Shown one piece after another: positions 1-11,381 of a stretch of DNA of 64,000 nt. The stretch comes from Liolophura sinensis (Eukaryota; Mollusca; Polyplacophora; Chitonida; Chitonidae). The stretch is from contig NC_088300.1 of the NCBI RefSeq assembly GCF_032854445.1, forward strand, positions 36,997,608-37,061,607. The letters run 5' to 3'. The first letter of the stretch is position 1, and each line of letters opens with the position of its first letter. The notes under the pieces were generated by a model. It had not been told where the DNA came from. It did no database searches and saw nothing but the letters and a program-made list of their open reading frames with translations. Made by a program: the position numbers and the translations under genes.

Positions 1-1283
1 TATGCACAGATATCTACTTAGTGGACTGACACTTCCTATTTGTTATCTCATCTAGGAGTTTTAATGCATCTGGTTTCTAAACAATGCTCAAATTATGATA
101 TTGTCCTCCCGTGGCAGTGCAGGCACATGTACAGTCACATTTACAATTTAGAGTGAGTCACCAAGGGAAAGAACTCTTGAAAGCCTCTTGGCTTTGTGGT
201 CTTGCCCATTTGCTGACCACAGCTGTGGTGTGCCCCCCTTTTAAGGTGTTTTATGTGAGAGCAGTTTCTGACAGTTTCCACACATTTAGATGTTATATAA
301 GGTAACAAATATGTCAATGGACAACTGCCCTGTCCCATTCAAACATTTATCACGCAATCTCAGGTGAAAGCCAACAGGTCTCTAGACTTGTGAATTAATT
401 TGAGATTTTTGTTTTTCATTGCCAATTTTTTTTTTCTTCCAAGAGGGCAAAAAATGCTATTCTAAAAAAAAATGTTGAAGCGAATTAAACAATTTTCTGG
501 GTTTTACTACAAAAGGCCTTGCACACAGGTGTGGTGACTTGGTAGGAGAGCAGGGTGATAAATCATATGAGTAGACAGGCACAGCCAGGGAGGCTTTTCT
601 CAGGCAAGACCTCCCTCTGAACTCAACCAGCCACTTTTTTGTGTTGTATAGTCAGGCTAGCTTCCAGTTAATCAACTCCTTTGTCATAAATTACCAAGGT
701 CTATATTACATTCATCAGACTTTGTCTTAAACTCTCTCGCTCCATCTGAGATCTAGACCCAACTTTTAGGACTTTTTAAAAAAATTTTTTTTTTTTTTTA
801 GTTTTGGTGGCAAGTTTACATTCTCATTAGCTCAGTCATTACTGTGCTGTGATGCAACTGAGAAATTGATTTAAAAAGACTAGTCAGTGTTTTTATCGTG
901 CCTTATGCCACAAGTGTCTGTATCTGAGAAGGATTGTTAACTGATGTCTCTTGGCTTCTGAAGTCCCCAGTCTGTGCAGGTCACCTGAATTCAGATTGCT
1001 GACACTTGACACGTCTGCTCGTTTGACATTTCATTACTACAAGGCTCTTCTTAAAATCCAGTGTTTTTAATTACCTGGATTCTTCTCTCTTCATTGTCTT
1101 ATTCCAAGGTGAGAATTTTACACATTTGCCCATTCCTATAAGAACATTTTTATGCGAACAGGTCATCATTGATTTTCACCTGAATTGTACGTACTGCATT
1201 TCTTAGGGATCAACCTGATCTCATGGAATTCTAGTTGCGTGTTTTTGTAATTGTTTTTATTCTTTTATTTTCTGTCCACACAG
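1..1283 (+). other. 3' end of an upstream KIF26 intron
   Basis: Non-coding sequence leading to a good acceptor (pyrimidine-rich stretch, then cacag) at 1279-1283. It has T-runs near 427 and 788 and only short chance reading frames on both strands. The vertebrate homologues have Cys-rich N-terminal segments before this point; nothing here resembles them, so those exons must lie upstream. Confidence 0.75.
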
Positions 1284-1420
1284 GCAAAGCCGACAGACAA
1301 AGATTCCTTACTCTTCCAATTCATCGTATGTGACTCCCTCGGCTCCTATCGCAGCTCAAGCCCAGGCGTACCTGGAGCAGAATGTTCGCAGCATGGATCA
1401 GTCCAAAACGATGTGCTCAC
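1284..1420 (+). CDS. KIF26: KIF26 exon A (pre-motor region, contains AAQAQAYLE)
   Basis: The exon is flanked by cacag at 1279-1283 and a strong donor, gtaagt, at 1421. It is read from base 1285 with the first G belonging to a split codon. The product (45 complete residues) runs QSRQTKIPYSSNSSYVTPS and then APIAAQAQAYLEQNVRSM. The AxxAAQAxxYLe stretch corresponds to the SVAIQAHQYLD region I remember from vertebrate KIF26B, upstream of the motor. The exon ends with one base (C), so the next exon must supply two bases. That is met exactly if exon B begins at 6111, giving a Pro codon. A second frame is open through the exon but meets a stop when joined to exon B. Homology is short, so the exon is supported mainly by splice signals, frame and order. 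Confidence 0.8.
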
Positions 1421-1936
1421 GTAAGTCTCCACAGAATCTTTTCAAATATTCTCTCTGTATCTGTTTTTCAGTGACATCTGTGCATACGTCACTGACTGTT
1501 CTGTCTGAGCTTCTTAACTTTGTGCCAGCTCTGTATTGTAGGCCCTTAATCACTGTGAAAGTCGTTGCACCTAAAGTTAGCATGATAGGCTTTTTAAACA
1601 TGCAAAATACCCAAGAGCCTAATTGGAACTGAAAATGTTGAACAGATTTTTTTTTTGTGTAAGGCAAAGGCTCCATAAACCTGCTCTAATATCACATCAG
1701 TCTTAATGCTCCCCCTTATCAGTTTAAAATTCCTATTTGCATATACCTAGTCCATGTTGTAATAACGGACAGGTAGAGCATTAGCGTAATCTGGAAAGTA
1801 TGATTTCTTGTCAATAAAAATAACAACATATTTAACTAAATTACAGTTTTAGTGTCTGTAACAGAGCATTGACAAATAGCACACTGTGTTCTTTTAATGG
1901 AGCCATCCTACTTAAAAAGAATATTGTGACATAGCT

Positions 1937-1942
1937 CTCCCC

Positions 1943-1972
<30 letters not shown>
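1937..1972. repeat. C-run followed by (CA)n microsatellite
   Basis: A homopolymeric C tract of roughly two dozen bases, interrupted by one T, runs directly into about six CA dinucleotides. It is intronic and expected to vary in length. Confidence 0.9.
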
Positions 1973-1973
<1 letters not shown>

Positions 1974-2689
1974 TCTTCATTAAAATGCGTCTTTGCATCT
2001 GAGACGTGAAAAGCTTTTGCTCAGCTTGGGGCTCACTGAGCTGCCCTTTATGACCACTTCCTCTTGGAGTGGGGTAGAACTTGGGTCAAAATCATGCCCT
2101 ATGTGTGTGGACATGTTGAACGCTCAATTCCAATGGAAGGAGGAAGCTTTTTGCAGAAATAAGCTGCGTGAAAAATGTGCAGTTTTTCCACACGGGATGG
2201 GACTGGACCGATTAAGAAAGGATTATAAAGCGGCATTGGATGTGATAGATAGGCCAAGAGCTGATATGAATCATCATGCACACAGAGTTGTAACGGGAGA
2301 GGCCCCTGTCAACAAGCTGGGTATTTGCAAACACGCTGATACATCTCCATGGCCAGCTTGCTGACAGATTTGCTAAAAGGACTGATTTGCTCTGGAAAAG
2401 TTATTGACAAAACAGCTGTTGTTAAAAAGATTCAAGAACATTGTCGTCTGGATAAAAGTGTGAAAAGTTTACATGTTTCATGCATCCGAGTACATATATA
2501 AAAGCCTTGTGAATTTAAAGTACAATGTGATCCTTCTATTTGTTTACAGATACTCATCTGTGTTTGATTTTTGCTTGGCTGTCAAGTTTGAAGCCTCTAA
2601 GTCACATCTTAAAATATGCGTTGTCTCTGCTTGCATGCCAGATTGACATGAAACGGTTTTCTTTTCTGTGAAAATTCTCTCCATCTGCA

Positions 2690-2890
2690 GTGGAGTAGTT
2701 AACAAAGCATCTTCCTCATGGGTGGCAGATCAGTGGTTCAAACCTGAAGTTGAATCATTCTTAACGTTTTAAAAGGGGTTTCTTGAGTGGCCCAGAGAGC
2801 AGTTGACTCCAGGGCCTCTCCAAGCCGAGGGTGAACCTGCCCTGTGATCAATAGGCAGGTTTCAAGCTCTTTTATTGATAAAGGTAAAAA
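2690..2890 (+). mobile_element. Probable tRNA-derived SINE head (degenerate)
   Basis: The stretch has a pol III promoter-like layout. An A-box-like gtagttaacaaagc near 2695 is followed about 40 bases later by ggttcaaacc, close to the tRNA B-box consensus. The later segment ccagggcctctccaag resembles ggggcttctctccagggcc in the SINE near 32440. No 3' tail or target-site duplication is clear, so this is a diverged or truncated copy. The family name is not known to me. Confidence 0.45.
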
Positions 2891-3174
2891 AGGAGTCCTA
2901 CTGTATTATGTGACCTGTCAAAAATGTTAGGCAACAATTTTTGATCATATGTAATATAAAATGGGTGCGTGGAAAAAGTTTTCAAAAAAGCAATTTAGAG
3001 TAGTCCAAGGATGGAGAAAATTGATGAGCTTAGCATTTGTTGAACAAGGGAAGGTCCTGAAGGAAAGAGGTGTCATCTATGCCTCAGTGAGACACGAGGT
3101 GATTAGTATTAATGTTAACATAGTTTGCGTAACATTTTTCACAAGTCACATGATAGAGTAGGACTGTTTTTACC

Positions 3175-3260
3175 TTTAAAGTCAAAAGAGTTTGAACTCG
3201 AAACCCTTCTACTAAAACAAAGAGCTTAACCATTTGCCCATGATCTGATCCTTGTATACA
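3175..3260 (-). mobile_element. tRNA-like SINE head fragment, antisense
   Basis: On the minus strand the segment reads tggttaagc, about 25 further bases, then gagttcaaac. This is an A-box/B-box arrangement as in tRNA-derived SINEs. It abuts a + strand SINE tail (3270-3395), so two insertions or a rearranged element are likely. Confidence 0.45.
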
Positions 3261-3269
3261 ATATTCTGT

Positions 3270-3395
3270 TCTGTAACAAAGTCTACCCTGGGCTCTGCCC
3301 GAATTTTCTCCCACCATGATGTTGGCCGTCGTATAAGTGAAATATTCTTGAGTATGGTGTAAAGCACCAATCAAATAAATAAATAAATAAATGTA
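3270..3395 (+). mobile_element. SINE 3' part with (aaat)n tail, copy 1
   Basis: The sequence passes through ctgggctctgcccg, ttttctcccaccatgatg, ttggccgtcgtataagtg and aaatattcttgagtatgg, then caccaatc and four aaat units. Copies at 32490-32650, 57115-57200 and 58110-58280 share the same order of blocks. I remember this tail as abundant in bivalve and other mollusc genomes; that attribution is memory, not a search. Confidence 0.75.
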
Positions 3396-3562
3396 TTTGT
3401 TATTTGGCATGTTATATGATCAAGACATCGAAACTGGGTTGTTGTTGGCTATAGCATTATAATATCCATGATTGCCAGGAGTTCATTTAAAGCAATATCC
3501 TTACCTATTAATTTATAAAAATATTTGAACATTTTACTGCTGTAGTAATTATATGAACACAC

Positions 3563-3630
3563 CTTAAGTTACAAACCATCTTGAGTTACAAACCACCTTG
3601 AGTTACAAACCATGCTGAGCTACAGACCAC
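3563..3630. repeat. 17-bp tandem repeat, 4 copies
   Basis: Four consecutive 17-base units, with cttgagttacaaaccac as the typical form. They start at 3563, 3580, 3597 and 3614, and the last is the most diverged. The array is intronic and is followed by a C-run at 3652-3669. Confidence 0.9.
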
Positions 3631-3651
3631 CTCCAGAAACCCATCCCTCAG

Positions 3652-3669
3652 CCCCCCCCCCCCCCCACC
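3652..3669. repeat. Poly-C tract
   Basis: About fifteen consecutive C residues, then ACCC. The complementary strand is G-rich. Confidence 0.9.
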
Positions 3670-6110
3670 CCTTATTCTGTCTCTTGCCATCTCCCTCCTG
3701 TGACAAATTGATTATAAACATGGCATGAGCGTTCAGTTCCAGCAGAAGTCACATGCTCCCAGTCCCAATCTCCCCCAACTTCCCTTCATCAAACAGTTGA
3801 GACCCTGCAGCCTTCAACAACCACCGTGCATGTTGTATTCGACACTGCTAAAATCACAAAAGCGTGTAATTAAATCACGGCGTATTCCTCTGCAAGTGGT
3901 TTCTTTTGGCACTCCATAATGGCGAGGGCTAACTTTCTGTCACGTGCATTACTGGTCAGGTCAGTCCATTAACGGGAGTGTCCAAACAGTGCCCTGCACC
4001 CGGCCTTACCACTCGCCAGGCTCTAACCAGCCCTCCAATTAGGTTCTTTTTGCAACTACTGTTTCGTTTGTTCACAAGATATTACTGGGAAAATTGTGTT
4101 ATTGTTGCTGTGCAGAGTTATTCTGCCAAGAAGTTTCTTTGACAGAATGTTGAATTGTGCAAGGTTATGTTGTACTTTTCATACCGGAACCTCTCGCATG
4201 CCAATAGTAATCATATTTAGCAGAACTTGAGACTTCTTCCTAGCGAAATGTTGAAGTCCTTTAGGCAGCTTACAGAAATCGGTGAATTGGGGATTCTGTT
4301 ACTGGAAGTATCATGTTGGGCTGATTGTATTATCAAAAATTAGTTCCGCATGTGATGCTAGAATCAGTGGATATTCAGTTGAAAACAAGAGAGTTGATCT
4401 AAAGCACTCAAAAAATGTATTTGTGGTTGTCTAATCTGATTGTAAGGCTAGGTTGAGGGAATCATATCAAGTTTGCCCAAGTTCTTTCGGCTTAAGTTTT
4501 CATGATGTGAAATTGTAATTCTGCTCTCAATATTTGTACTGCATATAAAACTGTGGATTCTGTGCCGATTGTATCTTTTCACATCAGAAATACCCAGATG
4601 TTGATATGCAAATCAATAGTTTCTCAGTCTAAGGTTACCCCCATGTGTGGCTGTGTGGGTTAGATGAAGAATATGAGAAGACTTCAGAATGAGCAATAAA
4701 AGGGGTGATCTAACACTGTACAAATTCAGAGTGTGTAAGTTCTGAGATGGATTCTAAACATTGTTCATTGAGTATTGCAATGCTGTAATGGGCTAGCATG
4801 GCTCAAATGCCTTGACCAACATCTTCTGTTACACATGGGAATGTGTTGTCCAGCAGGTCATAGAAAAGAGGTCAGAAAAAAACCCAGTCAGGAAAACATT
4901 GACCAGATATTGCCTTGACCAGAGTGCTAGTGCGTGTGTTTGAACAAAGAATTTTGAATATGTAAGGAGATGGAATTGCTGACTGGAAGCTGCTAGGTCA
5001 AGTAGAGAACAAACTTATCCAGCCCTGTCCACAATCTAGTTTGCCTCCCAAAGAGGTGTGGAGGGAAAGCGCTTTAGCTGGGCTGTCTGTAGTAACACAA
5101 TGGTCAAACCCTGGAGGGCCGACCAGAATAATACTCTCAGCTAATATTGAGATGTGTGTAGTAGATCTTGTGTCCTGTGCTGAGAAGAACAGAGCCAACC
5201 TTAATTTCTAGCCCCATAATCTCCAGCAATGTCTCGTAAGCTAGAATTGAATAAAACTGAAGATCCTTGCTCTGCATAAAGGGAATGAAGGAATTTCATG
5301 TGACAAGTGAGAAGAACCTTTGGATTTATAATTGGATTTGGCTGTCAGTTTAAACTGATAATGAAACTCTTAGATCAGACAGACAAAAAAAAAATGTGAA
5401 GCTGGAAGCCCATACCACTCTAGACAAGAGTGTTGGTGGTTCTTCGTCACTGATTTTCCCCATGTATAGACATTTGACTCTGGGTTATCCCGTGTCTGGA
5501 CCTTACCATTGTCACTGTATAACATGCGTACATCCAAAAGGCAGTGGAAATACTAGCATATCAAAGACATTGTCAAAAGTCTTCAAGGAGTTTACTTTTC
5601 TCCTTGTTTGCTCTGTTTGGTCAAACACAGAGTTTATCTTGAAGCTGTCAAACTGACATGCAATCCATATATCGATTCCAAAAAGAGGAGAGCAAACAGT
5701 GAAAGAAAAATGGATCATTGAATGTAGGCGGATTGTCATTTCTTGACAATACAACATTGTACTATGTTTAGATTGCATACTTTAACAAGCTTCTTTTTTT
5801 ATTTGATCTATGAACTGGTTCAATTCATTATCCGTGGCATCATTTGGCGAGGAAGGAGGGGCGTACACACAGCATACATACAAGTAGCATGTCAGTATTG
5901 CTGCCAAACTGATATGTCTGTACATGCTGTAACTGTTTTCTTTTTACTTTTATTTCACTATTGTCACAAGCATGCACGTTGCTTCTTTGATTTGGCTAAT
6001 AATTAGCAAAGTTAATTCTGAAACCAGTTAATAATTAACGAAGACAGTTTTGATATCTATGTTGTATGACAGATAATGAAAGTGTTGTGTTTCTCCATTT
6101 CAGATACCAG

Positions 6111-6333
6111 CTAATAAAGGTGCTAGTACAGGTCAGGTGAGCTCTATAGAAGCTATGAACACAATAGTGATGGACCAGTACCTCAACAACAGCCTGTGCT
6201 CCAGTGCTTCTCGCTCACAGTTACCAACCCCTGTGCCTTACCCCCACCAGTACCCCTCTGGTGTTGCCTCCCCGCCCAGCCTATCCGGCTCCACCTCCTC
6301 CAGTCCCTCTGCAGCAGCGTCCTTCTTTGCAAG
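6111..6333 (+). CDS. KIF26: KIF26 exon B (Ser/Pro-rich linker ending in AAASFFA)
   Basis: The exon encodes NKGASTGQVSSIEAMNTIV, then a Tyr/Asn stretch, then a Ser/Pro-rich linker that ends AAASFFA before the donor gtaagt at 6334. The last two bases (AG) complete an Arg codon with exon C, giving ASFFARAAQKL, which is nearly identical to the vertebrate KIF26 sequence at this place. Two acceptors are possible: ttt-cag ending at 6103, and ccag ending at 6110. Only the second keeps the frame open with exon A, so I choose 6111. If an unseen exon lies between A and B, the start could be 6104. The linker is probably disordered. Confidence 0.87.
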
Positions 6334-9300
6334 GTAAGTCCTTCACTCATTCCACTTCACAAGACAAACCAAATGTTCCCTAGGTATAATTCCACTTCCA
6401 TGTACACACCGGAAAGCGTCCATATTAAAACTTCCTAGGATTTTTTTTTATATTTTTGCTATAAACTCTACATTTAATTTGTCATTTGAGAATGAATTGT
6501 GTGTATATATCCTGCAAACATGGACCCTTGATGTGTTAAAAACAGTATGAATAAATCCACAATACTAGTTCTAGGATACTTCACTGATAATTCTTTAAGC
6601 TGGCAAGATAATAATCTGAAAGGCTGACAAAATGATAGATGATAATGATTTGTGACAATGCTGTTTGATAGTTTATAACAACCTCATGGTCATTGGACGT
6701 TGAAGATACACACAGCTTGGTCTGATAAGTTTCACTCACCTTAATTGGTTCCTGGCAGTCTTTGAACATTTATGATTCATTTTGGAGAGCTACCTTCAGA
6801 GGGGTTGTATATGAACTAGTTCAGTTCCCAGGTGTGCTTTTAAACCTGCGAAAGTTTGAATACATGTTCTTTCTTCTTTTATAAGTGAGCATAGCGAAGA
6901 AAATATTGATTTTACATTTGGATCTCACAGCACGAAATTAATTTTAGTTTAAAAAGGAAGATTTATGGACAATGAAAGCGTAACAGTTGCCTTAAATTGG
7001 TGGTGAGAGGCAAACAAATTTGTCAACTCCTGAAAAAATGTTTGAAAACAAGCTGTTTGTTTTCTGCTTTGAAAGGTGTGAAAATTTGATTTTGATTAAT
7101 GTGTGGGGGTTATATGGAAAAGCTGAAGAGCAGCTTGCTTCAAAAGATATCTTTGCCAGCATCACAAAGCTAACATTTCCAACCCTGTCCAATAAAAATA
7201 TCATTTTGTGTCATCATGTCCTTTTACTTTTAGATGGGATCAGGGATTTACTCAAATGCAAATCAATCTCACACAATTTTCCTTTTAGACTTGTTGAACC
7301 TCCACTTCAATTAAGGAGGAGAGGGGAAAAGACAATTTACTATATATGGCTCACTTACCACTGGCATCACTGAAAGGAGTTCCACCATTTTGGATTTAGT
7401 ATCATTAATTGCGCATAAGTTATAATCATTGCAATTACCGTCTGCATGCACTGAGATCTTGTCTAATCTTGTTTAACACCCTGTCAGCTATTAATAATGC
7501 CGGAATAAGGATTGCTGCAAACTTCGTTCCAAGATTTGTTGGGCTGCAGAGAATTGCTGTGACCTCAGTTGCAAGAGGTAATGGCCCCACCCCGCAATTT
7601 TACTGAAATGGAGAAATAAGTCTTGATATATGTCATCTAAATAGCCAGTGTGTCACACCTCATTACTTTGAATATTGCATTACTGAACGGTTTGGGAAAT
7701 TGTCAGAGAATTCGCGGAGTGGTTGCATTGTAGTCCATTCAGGATGCGGTCATTTTCACTCCAGCTGCTGCGGACGATGTCTTCCCGTATCATATCTCAG
7801 CGAATTGTGAGGAATGATGGGATTGTGGGCAAGAGTGGAAGAAGAATTAGGTGGCAGTTTTATCAATACTGTCCAACAGTGGTACAACTTAAGTGAAAGT
7901 TATGGCATTGTATTTAGATGTTAGTTTGCTGTTGCTGAAAAAACACACATTTGCACATTCCTTTACAGTGCACTTCTGTCTTGAATAGCTGGTCATGCTT
8001 TGCGGATACAGGATCTAACGTATTAATGAATTTAGTGGTAGTTTCAAAATAGCTCTATCCTGTAATGCCATAGTGCATTATGGGAAAGTTGAAGCCGTGA
8101 AGCTGGACACGTATCTCAGGAGTTCTCATGATTTATCAGTAAACATGTTTAAGTTTAATAAAATAAAATTAAAAAAAATATATAAAATGACAATTCTTTC
8201 TGTACAGTTAATATACACCTGTATATAAACTATGTTTCATCATACAATAAAATATTTAAACTTTATTTTTAGTTTAGCACATGCATTCATTTTGTGAGAA
8301 CCCTAAATAGCAAATTCCTCAGTCTTTGTCTGGCATAATTTCAATTTAGATTTGTCAGGTGTTACAGTGATGAATCAGTTATTTAACTGAATGCTTAGTA
8401 CTTGAAATGATACCACTTGTTTTACGACATTCAGGCTTTACTAAATAATGTTGTTTTGTCAATCAATGGTTTGCTGATGAATTTTTAATGTAGATATCTG
8501 CTGGAAGGAAGTAAATATAGAGCCAGTCTTTTCTTTTCAACATTTTAAGGCTGGTGCACCTATTAACTTTTATGGACAGAGTTCAGTATGGTCGATTCTT
8601 CAGCAAATTCAAAAATTGTGACTCTTTTGCTTCCATTTTTGATCAGTCAGTCCATTAGTATACTGTTTCTAAATTACAATTCACTTTTCTCTAACTAATG
8701 GCTGAAGAATGTGTGTTACTAGACATCAGGGCAGTGAATCAATAAAGCACATTATAAGCCGTTAGGGACAAGTGAAGGCGTTCACGCTGACAGCCATGTG
8801 TTTGTTAACAGAGATGTAGCAGAATGTGTCCATCTCGGCATACTGACACACTCACACACAGGGAGTAGCTGATTGTACTTCCTTTAGTGAACATAACTTC
8901 AAACTTGGTGTCCCAGGGCTCACAGCTGGGAAAATTCCTGTCAGCATGTTTGTGTCTTTGGGGTAAGAGGTTTTAATTAGTTTGCAAGTGTGTTTAATAA
9001 GTTTTGATGAATGGTATTTCTGTTTCATGCACATTAAGTATGAACTTCTTGTTGTGCACATCCTGACTACCTCTACAGGCCGTGCAGCATTTTTTCCACG
9101 TAAGTCACCACTGTGATTCACAGCGGAATCTGAATCTGTCCATTTTAAGTGCTCTGCTGATAATTTTAAAACTTAAATTGCTCTGTGGAAGAAATGTCTG
9201 TTTTCAGGGTAGATGCTTGTATGTGTATAAAAACAGAATTGTCAGCATATACCCTAATTAATCAACCTTTTCGCATATGAAAGAGCAACAGTGCATTTTA

Positions 9301-11002
9301 TGCAAACATGTGAAAAGGTTGAAGAATTACAATATGTAGGATCATATTTTGAATTATATTAGACTCATAAAGTAGAGGATTTAGAATTTTTATACTATTT
9401 ATTGATATGAAAAAATTGAACATGCACTTTGCAAACACAGAATGTATGATAAACTTATTCTAGTTATGAAATCCTGTGAATGTGTGTGTAATTTAGCGTC
9501 ATATAGCGAGTGTATGAACATGTAATATGTGCAGTGAGCAACACTCAAGCGTGGAACTTAACCTGGTGTGTTACAGAGATGTTGTGCATGCAATAGGCTC
9601 ATGCATCACTAAATAGGCCTGTGTAACAAAGGTTCCAAGGTTCCAGTTTCTAAATACATATACATGCACCTCTCATTTATCAGCATTTGAAGCAGAGCAC
9701 TGAATGCCTGGAGATCAATACTACTATTGTCCCATACAGAAAATCTGTCTTATCGCTGTGAGAGGAAAACTTTTTCGCTGGTCTGTGAAGGCAGAGAAGT
9801 CAGCGTAGTTTAATCAAACGACATTAAGATGTCTGGCTGTTCTATTGACCTCGAGTGATTACAAGATCAAAGACTCACAATTTGTCAATTTCCTGACCAT
9901 GTTTGTAAAGCCCGGATAGCGGCCTCAGATAACGGGCAGAAATTTCGTACCGCTTTGCAAACTATCAGTCTTTTGCCATCCTTTGCTGCCATAAACAGAG
10001 AGCAGCGCGAGTCCAAAAGCCCAGTGGTTACAAGAGGGTTTTGTGGTAGTGGCTGTTTATCTCTTGTCAGAAGGGGAGAATCATGAATCTGTGACGGGCA
10101 CATCTGTTGATTGTGTGACATGGGCATGACGGGATTCCTATTGTGTGGCTGGGCGAGCTTTATGAGCTATTCACCACCATATAGTCTAGCTCTCACAGAA
10201 CGGGTAGATGTCTAACCGCCGTCAATCTTTGGTCCGCTACTGGTTTTAGACCAGTCGCTAATTAAACTTGACGATTCAGAAAGACACGTAAGCTGGTATA
10301 GCCACAAAACTATCACTGCTTAAAACGTCTAATTGTTTACTGCTGATAACCTCTCTAAGGGCCACTGGGCAATTAAGGCTGTAGCTCTCACCACAATTAC
10401 ATGTACCTTTTCATTTTTTTAAAAGTTGTCTCACTCATGTATGAAAGTTTGAAATAATGGGTCAGCGGTGTTCATTCAGCAAACAATTGTGACAATTATA
10501 AAGACTTGTGTAAAAGCTTTTTTGGTTTACAGGAGCTTGAAATAGTTCATTTTAAGTGTAACTCACAGACATGTTTTTTGGGGGGGGTTTTTTGTCTGAA
10601 CAATACATCTTTATGTACATACATGTATATACCTTGCTTGGCTTATACACCTGGCTTGTGCGTGTTTGACAGCATTGACACTGACTTGGTTTAAGTAGAA
10701 ATTTTCATACGACTGGATATATTTCACACATGAAATAGGATCTAAATCCGTGTAACTTATGATTGCTGTATTTCATCTAAAGTTTGACCTGTAAAAATGC
10801 ACTTTCAGAAGCATATTTATGCCTTAACATGATACTTTTGATATTAATAAATAATTGATTTTTTTCGGACAAGAAATTAATCAAACTTCACAAGAAAATG
10901 CTTATGGGACTGTCTAAGGTGGATAAATCAGTGAGAATCAAGCAAAATGTGTCAACTGAAGGAAGATAAACTTTAGGCGAAAATACAACAGATTTTTCTT
11001 TA

Positions 11003-11381
11003 TTTAGCCTGTTTACAGGCACATCCCATTAACCACTTTGTTTAGCCTGTTTACAGGCACATCCCATTAACCACTTTGTTTAGCCTGTTTACAGACACAT
11101 CCCATTATCCACTTTGTTTAGCCTGTGTACAGACACATCCCATTAACCACTTTGTTTAGCTTGTTTACAGACACATCCTATTAACCACTTTGTTTAGCCT
11201 GTTTGCAGACACATCCCAGTAACCACTTTGTTTAGCCTGTTTACAGACACATCCCAGTAACCACTTTGTTTAGCCTGTTTACAGACACATCCCAGTAACC
11301 ACTTTGTTTAGCCTGTTTACAGACACATCCAGTAACCACTTTGTTTAGCCTGTTTACAGACACATCCCAGTAACCGCTTTT
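11003..11381. repeat. 38-bp minisatellite, 10 copies, with forkhead-like core
   Basis: Ten units begin with TTTAGC at 11003, 11041, 11079, 11117, 11155, 11193, 11231, 11269, 11307 and 11344; the ninth is one base shorter. Each carries a version of cctgtttacag and ends ccactttg. Variants are ordered: units 1-2 have caggcac, later ones cagacac; units 1-5 have cc(c/t)atta, units 6-10 have ccagtaa. This shows growth by local duplication. The TGTTTAC core matches the known forkhead (FOX) binding consensus in 8 of 10 units; unit 4 has TGTGTAC and unit 6 TGTTTGC. Confidence 0.95.

Larger units (their letters stand above)
1421..6110 (+). other. KIF26 intron (4.7 kb)
   Basis: GT-AG intron with no convincing coding sequence. 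It contains a C-run plus (CA)n at 1937-1972, a tRNA-like SINE head near 2690-2890, an antisense tRNA-like segment near 3175-3260, a SINE tail at 3270-3395, a 17-bp tandem repeat at 3563-3630 and a C-run at 3652-3669. The 123-codon frame at 1993-2364 is treated as chance. Confidence 0.75.

Noticed and set aside
1284-1420. Alternative reading frame of exon A beginning at base 1284
   Set aside because: It is open through the exon but meets a stop in exon B with the available acceptor, and lacks the AAQAQAYLE match to KIF26.
1993-2364. 123-codon + frame with a CPMC motif in the intron after exon A
   Set aside because: A CxxC-type segment occurs in the N-terminal part of vertebrate KIF26, but before the QAxxYL segment, whereas this lies after it. 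It has no good flanking splice sites and the rest shows no similarity.
2690-2760. tRNA gene
   Set aside because: A- and B-box-like words are present but no cloverleaf stems or anticodon arm can be drawn; better explained as a SINE head.
11003-11381. CRISPR-like array (regular repeats)
   Set aside because: Units are contiguous 38-bp tandem copies with no unique spacers, inside an intron of an animal gene.
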